This document shows positions 5,675 through 9,694 of a stretch of DNA of 9,694 nucleotides, piece by piece. How positions within the stretch are numbered: position 1 is the first letter of the stretch; the number at the start of each line of letters is the position of its first letter. The translations under genes were made by a program, and so were the position numbers. The notes under the pieces were generated by a model. The model was not told where the DNA came from, did no database searches, and saw only the letters and a program-made list of their open reading frames with translations. Source of the stretch: an uncultured Muribaculaceae bacterium (GTDB lineage: Bacteria; Bacteroidota; Bacteroidia; Bacteroidales; Muribaculaceae); assembly GCA_947644475.1 (NCBI GenBank), contig CANRZQ010000090.1, forward strand, positions 1-9,694, given 5' to 3'.

Positions 5675-6069
5675 AGTTTCAGCACCTGGCGTTTGACATT
5701 GGCGGGGTCATACGAGATATGCACCCACGAGAAGCCTCGCTCGTCAATCAACTGGCAGAATGGCAGGCCGAGGTCGATGGCCATCTGGAAGAGGCGTCGG
5801 TTGTCGGCGTTGCTGCCCGTGGTGATGTCGGCGGCCATGCCGCGCAGGTGGTGGCTCGTCGGGCTTCCACCCACGGCGCGGTTGAGGGCGTGGCAGCGGT
5901 AGCCGGATGTCACGGCGATGGGGCGGCCCCATGCCCGGCGCAGGGGGTCGAGGATGTTGTCGACAAGGGCTGTGAGATTTGCCACTGCCTCTGCCGGGGG
6001 CGTGTTGTCGATATGCTTAATCCGCGCCACGGTGCTGCGCGTGAGTTCGTCGATAGTGAAGTGTTTCAT
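5671..6069 (-). CDS. Peptidase M15-type endolysin (zinc peptidase)
   Basis: This 132-residue single-domain protein matches the M15A peptidase pattern. SHHLRGMAAD (72-81) fits SxHxxGxAxD, with His74 and Asp81 as zinc ligands. IDERGFSWVHIS supplies Asp109/Glu110 and the third ligand His117, and TSGYRC at 54-59 is the usual strand before the active site. Such enzymes cut the peptide part of peptidoglycan (D-Ala-D-Ala or L-Ala-D-Glu type); the exact bond cannot be read. It has no signal peptide and no separate cell-wall-binding domain, so export would depend on the holin encoded 28 bp upstream. The downstream spanin-like gene overlaps it by 4 bp. Size and setting fit phage endolysins better than host carboxypeptidases. 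Confidence 0.9.
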   Translation of the reverse strand: MKHFTIDELTRSTVARIKHIDNTPPAEAVANLTALVDNILDPLRRAWGRPIAVTSGYRCHALNRAVGGSPTSHHLRGMAADITTGSNADNRRLFQMAIDLGLPFCQLIDERGFSWVHISYDPANVKRQVLKL

Positions 6070-6097
6070 TGGAGTGTGGAAGTTGGGAAGTTGTTAG

Positions 6098-6526
6098 TCA
6101 TTCGTCTTTTTTATCCTCGAGCATGTCCTCGCGTCCTACAAGACGGAAGAAGTTCCATTTTTTGCGGATGCCCTTGTATTCGAGGTAGTTGTTGACGCAG
6201 GAGTTCAACTCGATGCCGTAGATTATGAACAGCATTGCCATTGACACGATAGGGGCGCCGAGGCTTACGCCGAACGTGCGCGTGCACACCTCGGCGAGCG
6301 TCACCCAGCAAAGGTAGTCGACCATCTTGTTGAGCGTGCGCCGCCATGCCCGCGAGGGGCGGATTTCCTCCTTGCGCGCCCGGGCGGCGAGCACCCCGAA
6401 GCGGAGGTCGACGAACACGAGCACCATTCCGAGAAGAAGCCACGGCGCAAGGTGGCCGTAGAAGTCGGCGAGCACCATGCCGAGCGCGGCCATGGCGGCC
6501 GAAAAGAGGTTGTTAGTCTCGTTCAT
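6098..6526 (-). CDS. Phage holin family protein
   Basis: This 142-residue membrane protein has hydrophobic segments at about 7-20, 26-46, 70-83 and 89-107 and a highly charged C-terminus (GREDMLEDKKDE). The stretch VDLRFGVLAARARKEE followed by PSRAWRRTLNKMVDYL is the pattern I associate with the holin family (Phage_holin_4-like) common in Bacteroidetes prophages. It would form inner-membrane lesions that release the endolysin at the end of infection. It lies directly ahead of the endolysin, in the order holin-endolysin-spanin. Upstream on its strand is the promoter region of the divergent two-gene unit. I found no good TTTG/TAnnTTTG promoter for holin there, so its transcript may come from the tail genes beyond that unit. 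Confidence 0.85.
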   Translation of the reverse strand: MNETNNLFSAAMAALGMVLADFYGHLAPWLLLGMVLVFVDLRFGVLAARARKEEIRPSRAWRRTLNKMVDYLCWVTLAEVCTRTFGVSLGAPIVSMAMLFIIYGIELNSCVNNYLEYKGIRKKWNFFRLVGREDMLEDKKDE

Positions 6527-6553
6527 AGCGATTCGTAATTAGTGATTCGAAAA

Positions 6554-6570
6554 AACTTAATTTTTAAGTT
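6554..6570. promoter_or_regulatory. Upstream palindromic operator O1 of the two-gene unit
   Basis: AACTTAA (6554-6560), a 3-bp gap TTT, and TTAAGTT (6564-6570) form a perfect 17-bp palindrome arm pair. It ends 6 bp before the -33 box. It shares the AACTTA/TAAGTT half-site with the second palindrome at 6614, which makes it a probable binding site for the unit's own HTH protein. Confidence 0.65.
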
Positions 6571-6576
6571 AATAAA

Positions 6577-6608
6577 TTTGCACTGCAAAAATTAATTTAC
6601 TAACTTTG
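6577..6608 (+). promoter_or_regulatory. Promoter of the toxin-antitoxin-like unit
   Basis: TTTG (6577-6580), a 20-bp gap, and TAACTTTG (6601-6608) match the Bacteroidetes promoter pattern exactly. The expected start site near 6615 falls within the second palindrome, and the first gene begins at 6632, giving a very short leader. Confidence 0.8.
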
Positions 6609-6613
6609 CGGTG

Positions 6614-6625
6614 AACTTATAAGTT
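6614..6625. promoter_or_regulatory. Downstream palindromic operator O2 of the two-gene unit
   Basis: AACTTATAAGTT is a perfect 12-bp palindrome covering the expected transcription start and ending 6 bp before the first ATG. A bound protein here would block initiation. The same half-sites occur in O1 but with wider spacing (5 bp between the AACTTA/TAAGTT hexamers instead of 0). Confidence 0.7.
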
Positions 6626-6631
6626 AAGATA

Positions 6632-7120
6632 ATGAAGCAAAAGTACTCCTTGGAATTAGTCGAGCAGCACCCTTCGGTCAATTTTTACAGCATCAAACTG
6701 GATGAACAGGAATTAACCGAACTTGAACGCTTCTTTGAGAAATTCCCCATCGGATGCGAGTACGACCGGGATATTGATGTCATAATCGCATGGCTGGACA
6801 AAATTGGCGAGACGGGCGCGCTTGAGCGCCACTTCAAGTATGAGGGCAAATACGGCGACGGTGTCATGGCTATCCCTATCGAGATTGGCAACAAAGTGCG
6901 GCTATACTGCCTCCGCCTTTCCGACAGCGTTCTTATTTTTGGCAATGGCGATGTCAAGGACGTTGAGAGATGGCAAGACAGCCCGACATTATCGTCCTAT
7001 GTCAAAATGCTGATGGACACAAGCCGTTTTATAGCATCAAGGATGAACAATGGCGACATTATACTGGTTGATAAAGAAATAATAGGCAACTTAAAATTTT
7101 CAAGAGATGAAAAGAAGTAG
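6632..7120 (+). CDS. Putative toxin of a HigBA-like two-gene unit
   Basis: This is a 162-residue soluble protein whose family I cannot name. The middle part (IIAWLDKIGETGALERHFKYEG, about 51-72, then KVRLYCLRLSDSVLIFGNGDVK, 88-109) loosely follows the RelE/HigB toxin layout: a helical G-x-L-x-x-x-F/K stretch followed by an R-L-Y strand and a hairpin. The end IGNLKF-like segment (151-156) reminds me of Bacteroidetes proteins encoded just before an XRE regulator. RelE-type enzymes cleave mRNA on the ribosome; no catalytic residues can be assigned here. It has a private promoter with two palindromes and overlaps the downstream HTH gene by 14 bp, so the order is toxin first, as in higBA. It is opposite in strand to the flanking phage genes. 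Alternatives are a phage-exclusion or regulatory protein. Confidence 0.55.
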   Translation: MKQKYSLELVEQHPSVNFYSIKLDEQELTELERFFEKFPIGCEYDRDIDVIIAWLDKIGETGALERHFKYEGKYGDGVMAIPIEIGNKVRLYCLRLSDSVLIFGNGDVKDVERWQDSPTLSSYVKMLMDTSRFIASRMNNGDIILVDKEIIGNLKFSRDEKK

Positions 7121-7376
7121 AATCATAGAAGCCCGCAGGCAGCACGTTTCCGATGAGGTGCGCCGTCAGGTTGACATCTCTTTCCTTATCGTTGGCCGGA
7201 TACATGAGATTCTCGAGCGCAAAGGATTCAAGCAGAAAGACCTTGCAGAAAGGCTCGGCAAAAAAGAGTCCGAAGTAAGCAAATGGATGCGTGGCACCCA
7301 CAATTTCACAATCGAGACTCTTTCTTCGATTGAAGCAGCGTTAGGCGAGCCCATATTGGAGGTCGCCCACACATAG
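7107..7376 (+). CDS. XRE-family HTH protein, probable antitoxin/autorepressor
   Basis: This 89-residue protein has one Cro/C1-type helix-turn-helix at about residues 27-80. FKQKDLAERLGKKESEVSKW (41-60) contains the two DNA-binding helices, and TIETLSSIEAALGEPILEV completes the five-helix domain. The first 25 residues are basic and helical (RRQHVSDEVRRQVDIS) and may hold the partner protein or dimerise. Its start lies inside the end of the preceding gene (14-bp overlap), so translation is probably coupled. A HigA-like antitoxin that also represses its own promoter through the AACTTA palindromes is the simplest reading. It is too small and in the wrong place to look like the main phage repressor, though that has not been excluded. 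Confidence 0.8.
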   Translation: MKRSRIIEARRQHVSDEVRRQVDISFLIVGRIHEILERKGFKQKDLAERLGKKESEVSKWMRGTHNFTIETLSSIEAALGEPILEVAHT

Positions 7377-7392
7377 CCCCATTCCTCAGGAA

Positions 7393-7411
7393 CGCGAGCC
7401 TAAGGCTTGCG
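7393..7411. repeat. Small inverted repeat between convergent genes
   Basis: CGCGAGCC (7393-7400) pairs with GGCTTGCG (7404-7411) around a 3-nt loop, with one G-U pair in the plus-strand RNA. It fills the 40-bp gap between the antitoxin-like gene and the convergent 72-aa gene. No T tract follows on either strand, so it is at best a weak terminator. Confidence 0.35.
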
Positions 7412-7416
7412 CCCAT

Positions 7417-7635
7417 TCATTCTTCATCGGGCATCGCGCTTTGCGCATCGCGTATGATCGCCTCGGCTTCGGCGGCGGGGATTTCGCGCCAGTTGGCGGC
7501 GGTGTCGGTGGAGCCGAGGATTACGCGCGAGGCTATGATGGCGCGCTCGGGAGCATCGGACGGGCCTTTTATGAGCATGTGGCCGTCGGAGGGGATGAGG
7601 GTGCGGATTGTCGCGGTTGATTCTTTTATTTCCAT
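7417..7635 (-). CDS. Small conserved-looking phage protein, function unknown
   Basis: This is a 72-residue acidic protein with no signal peptide or membrane segment. It starts MEIKESTATIRTLIPSDGHM and contains NWREIPAAEAEAI (48-60). I do not recognise a named domain. I associate similar short proteins, with an ATIRTL...P-S-x-G start and a W-x-E-I-P motif, with tail-fibre genes in Bacteroidetes phages, but this is memory rather than a search. It lies 25 bp after the tail-fibre gene on the same strand and is probably co-transcribed. A fibre accessory, chaperone or small structural part are all possible. Confidence 0.7.
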   Translation of the reverse strand: MEIKESTATIRTLIPSDGHMLIKGPSDAPERAIIASRVILGSTDTAANWREIPAAEAEAIIRDAQSAMPDEE

Positions 7636-7660
7636 TTTTGTCAGGTATATAAGTGATAAG

Positions 7661-9151
7661 TTATACGGTTGTAAGGGTGTATCCTTTTGCGGTGATGGCG
7701 GCTATCTCGTCGTCGGTGAGGCGGGCGAGCGCGTTGGCATGGAGGGCGACGGTAAGAGGTTCCCAGCCCTCGGCGGCGCGGTCGTGGCTGTTGGCGAGCA
7801 GGGTGCCGACAAGCGCGGCGCGTCCCTCGTCGCTTTCGCCAAGGTGCGACGACCAGTGCAGGTCGAGCGTGGCGGGTTCAGTAACGGTCTCGACCGCGCC
7901 AAGATGGTCGATGTTGAGAATATCGAGAGCATAGCACCCGCGGTATGTGTCTCTCATGTCATTTACAGAAGCGTAATCAATATACGTCACTTTTTTCAGT
8001 GAATTTGACCCGAAGAACATATACCATGCTGTTTTCAGGTTCGGGGTAATCAGCCTGGGTGTCTCCACGATGCCGCACTCCTGAAACATGCCTGTGGCCG
8101 AGGTCATGGCCGCCAAATCCCATTCATCGCCTATCGCCGACTTCATCGCGGAGCAGCCCATGAAAAGCATATTGAACTGATGACAGTTCGGAGCATATGG
8201 AAGCCGCCCGGCAGCGAGGCTTTTGCAATCGCGGTAAATCGAGATGCAGTTGGTGCAATCCGGCATGTTCAGCACCGGGCATTCCACAAAGGCTGCCCTT
8301 CGGAAAAGCTGAAAGGCATTCGTGCAGCCGTCAAAGTCAAGATTCCCGACATGGCGGAGGGATGTGCAGCCGTAGAAGGCATTGCTGGCAGACCATTTCT
8401 CTGCGTTTTCCTTACGGACTTGCGGAGCGTAGACGAGCCGTGTGTCCTCCTGATAGCGGCCAAGGCTCTCAGGTCTGCTCTTTGAGGCCTCGTATTGCTC
8501 TACGGCATATTCAACGTCGGCGCGGAATGCTGCGAGGTCGTCGGCATGGGCGGCGAGGTGGGCGCGGTCGTCCTCGTCCCATCCGAGGATGGCGTTCTGC
8601 CGCTCGCGCTCGGTTGGGGCTTTGAGGGCGGCGAGGTCGGTTTCAGCGGCTGTGACGCGCTCGGCGAGGGCTGCGACTTCGGAGGCGTCGGCATGGCGAA
8701 CGAGCGAGGCCGTGGCCGCGTCGTAGCGGTAGAGTTCAGACGTATCCCGTTTGCGGTAAAGTATCGCCGCCGATGGCGCGTCGCCGTCCATGTAGTCGGT
8801 CATGGGCCAAAATTGGCCTTTTGACGACGAGCCTCCGCCGATGGCGAGCGGGTCGAGGTCGGCCAGTTTCTGATAGCGGTAGAAAGCGTTGTCGGCTTGG
8901 GAGTAAACTATTTCGCCCGCCTCCAACGGGGGAATAAGTATAAGGTTTCGGTTTAATATGATGCCGTCGAAGACGCGGATGTTGGCCTCGGCGAGAAGCG
9001 CGGCAGCACGGTCGATGTCGGGACGGACCGCGGCGGCGGCCTCGTCGAGTATCTGCCCGGGGGTGATGGTGCGGTTGTCGCCGCCGATAGCCACGGGGAT
9101 GAGCATCGAGCGGTCGACAGCCGTGGCAGGGGTGAGTTGCGATATTTTCAT
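7661..9151 (-). CDS. Phage tail fibre/receptor-binding protein with BspA-like leucine-rich repeats
   Basis: The protein has 496 residues. The N-terminus MKISQLTPATAVDRSMLIPV (then GGDNRTITPGQIL) is the I-S-x-L-x-x-A-T...L-I-P-V pattern found at the virion-attached end of many tail proteins. Residues 80-150 include a short repeated Y-R-Y-x-K/D strand region. A likely coiled coil covers 155-180 (ASEVAALAERVTAAETDLAALK), followed by a charged helical part to about 225. From 255 to 415 seven repeats of about 24 residues recur, each with an aromatic then x-x-C/N and x-L (FYGCTSL, SIYRDCKSL, LFMGCSAM, MFQECG, FFGSNSL, TYRGCYAL). This resembles BspA/DUF285-type LRRs. The end LARLTDDEIAAITAKGYTLTTV caps the domain. 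Its ATG overlaps the upstream stop as ATGA. The LRR tip probably contacts the host surface. Confidence 0.82.
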   Translation of the reverse strand: MKISQLTPATAVDRSMLIPVAIGGDNRTITPGQILDEAAAAVRPDIDRAAALLAEANIRVFDGIILNRNLILIPPLEAGEIVYSQADNAFYRYQKLADLDPLAIGGGSSSKGQFWPMTDYMDGDAPSAAILYRKRDTSELYRYDAATASLVRHADASEVAALAERVTAAETDLAALKAPTERERQNAILGWDEDDRAHLAAHADDLAAFRADVEYAVEQYEASKSRPESLGRYQEDTRLVYAPQVRKENAEKWSASNAFYGCTSLRHVGNLDFDGCTNAFQLFRRAAFVECPVLNMPDCTNCISIYRDCKSLAAGRLPYAPNCHQFNMLFMGCSAMKSAIGDEWDLAAMTSATGMFQECGIVETPRLITPNLKTAWYMFFGSNSLKKVTYIDYASVNDMRDTYRGCYALDILNIDHLGAVETVTEPATLDLHWSSHLGESDEGRAALVGTLLANSHDRAAEGWEPLTVALHANALARLTDDEIAAITAKGYTLTTV

Positions 9152-9693
9152 TTTGTCTTGTAGTTTAGGAGGTAAGCGTTATATGTCGTCCCGTCGTAGA
9201 CGAGTTGAAATTCTATCGTGTCGCCGGCGCCCATCTCGTAACCGGTGGTGAGGATCTGGGCGGCGTTGCTGTCGAGGAGGTAGGGGTATAGGGCTTGGTT
9301 GTAACCGGAGGAGATGAATGTGTTGCGGCCCACGACGTGGAAGTTTTGCGTAGAGTCGGCATGCCCTATTATGGCGAGTCGCACGGCAAAAGGGGTATTG
9401 ACGGGGATGTCGAGGCGGCCGCGGACTACGCCGATGGTTGGCAGGCACACGAATGCGCCGGATGCCGTGCTTTTTACAATGCAGGCGGAGCCTTCGTAAT
9501 TTATGGCCTGTGTGCCTGCCGAGGCGAGGGTGATCTGCTCCACGCCGTAGCCTGCTGCGATGCCCGACGACGAGATGTTGCCGATGGCGGCGACGGCTAT
9601 GTTGTTGAAGGCGTTCTGCACCCTTATGTTCAGGCCGTAGTTGGTGCCGCCGGGGGCAGATGTCTCGTTTACAAGGCGGCCAAGCACACTCAT
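9148..9693 (-). CDS. Beta-rich phage tail-associated protein, function unknown (start uncertain)
   Basis: There are 181 residues from the ATG at 9691-9693. Only one more base lies upstream, so this could be the true start or an internal Met of a longer protein. The sequence is rich in Gly, Ala, Ser, Thr and Asn and alternates hydrophobic and polar residues (QITLASAGTQAINYEGSACIV, FAVRLAIIGHAD), suggesting a beta-sandwich or jelly-roll fold. No signal peptide or membrane segment is seen, and I recognise no named family. It ends in an ATGA overlap with the tail-fibre start, so the two are translated together. Position suggests a baseplate, tail-tip or upper-fibre protein; a carbohydrate-contact domain is possible but unproven. 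Confidence 0.75.
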   Translation of the reverse strand: MSVLGRLVNETSAPGGTNYGLNIRVQNAFNNIAVAAIGNISSSGIAAGYGVEQITLASAGTQAINYEGSACIVKSTASGAFVCLPTIGVVRGRLDIPVNTPFAVRLAIIGHADSTQNFHVVGRNTFISSGYNQALYPYLLDSNAAQILTTGYEMGAGDTIEFQLVYDGTTYNAYLLNYKTK

Positions 9694-9694
9694 C

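Larger units (their letters stand above)
3885..9694. mobile_element. Left end of an integrated phage-like element (partial)
   Basis: From the end of tRNA-Ser onward there are an integrase, a lysis set (holin, M15 endolysin, spanin-like lipoprotein), tail-fibre genes and an inserted two-gene regulatory unit. Lysis and tail genes run towards the integrase on the minus strand with overlapping or near-touching ends, like a late phage operon. Capsid, portal, terminase, repressor and replication genes are not in the window, so whether it is an intact prophage, a tail-derived particle or a remnant is open. None of the genes seen is visibly broken. The host genes left of the tRNA are ordinary housekeeping genes, supporting a boundary at the tRNA. 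Confidence 0.8.

Noticed and set aside
7085..7101. A third AACTTA-like operator near the antitoxin start (AACTTAAAATTTTCAAG)
   Set aside because: Only the left half matches, and the bases are accounted for as codons of the first gene's end; probably chance.
7454..8824. Plus-strand open frames across the tail-fibre gene (for example 7454-8002 and 8495-8824)
   Set aside because: They are GC-rich shadows of the tail-fibre and 72-aa genes without recognisable features.
7661..9151. A diversity-generating retroelement acting on the tail-fibre tip
   Set aside because: No reverse transcriptase or template repeat is in the window, and the tip has LRRs rather than the usual C-type lectin or Ig target fold.

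Overview
The window looks like a Bacteroidales chromosome, and Muribaculaceae is a reasonable but unproven guess. Three intergenic promoters fit the Bacteroidetes TTTG / TAnnTTTG pattern with a 19-20 bp gap. The tRNA has no encoded CCA, ribosome-binding sites are weak, and rplY-pth-S4 is an arrangement I associate with this phylum. The left part (about 1-3884) is host chromosome. The right part (about 3885-9694) is the integrase end of an integrated phage-like element that continues past the window.

Host part. All protein genes here run on the minus strand. From a promoter near 3639-3670 come rplY (L25/Ctc), pth (peptidyl-tRNA hydrolase), an acyltransferase-3 membrane protein and an Hsp15-like S4 RNA-binding protein, with only a few bases between them. 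A second unit follows: a hemerythrin-like di-iron protein, then by an ATGA overlap the first 41 codons of a likely response regulator. A weaker promoter and an 11-bp direct repeat lie ahead of the hemerythrin gene. tRNA-Ser(GGA) points the other way from its own promoter.

Element part. Immediately after tRNA-Ser come a strong hairpin-T terminator, a repeat-rich stretch, and a tyrosine recombinase on the plus strand. The 3' end of tRNA-Ser is therefore the likely attachment site. All structural and lysis genes run on the minus strand towards the integrase: a beta-rich tail-type protein, a tail fibre with a leucine-rich-repeat tip, a 72-aa protein, a holin, an M15 peptidase endolysin, and a small lipoprotein with a C-terminal membrane segment that has the layout of a one-gene spanin (u-spanin).

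Between the tail genes and the lysis genes, on the opposite strand, sits a two-gene toxin-antitoxin-like unit. It has its own promoter, bracketed by two palindromes built from AACTTA/TAAGTT half-sites. Late transcription towards holin would have to run antisense through this unit, or holin would need a promoter I could not find. The inserted two-gene unit, its paired operators and the u-spanin are the most interesting parts of the window.
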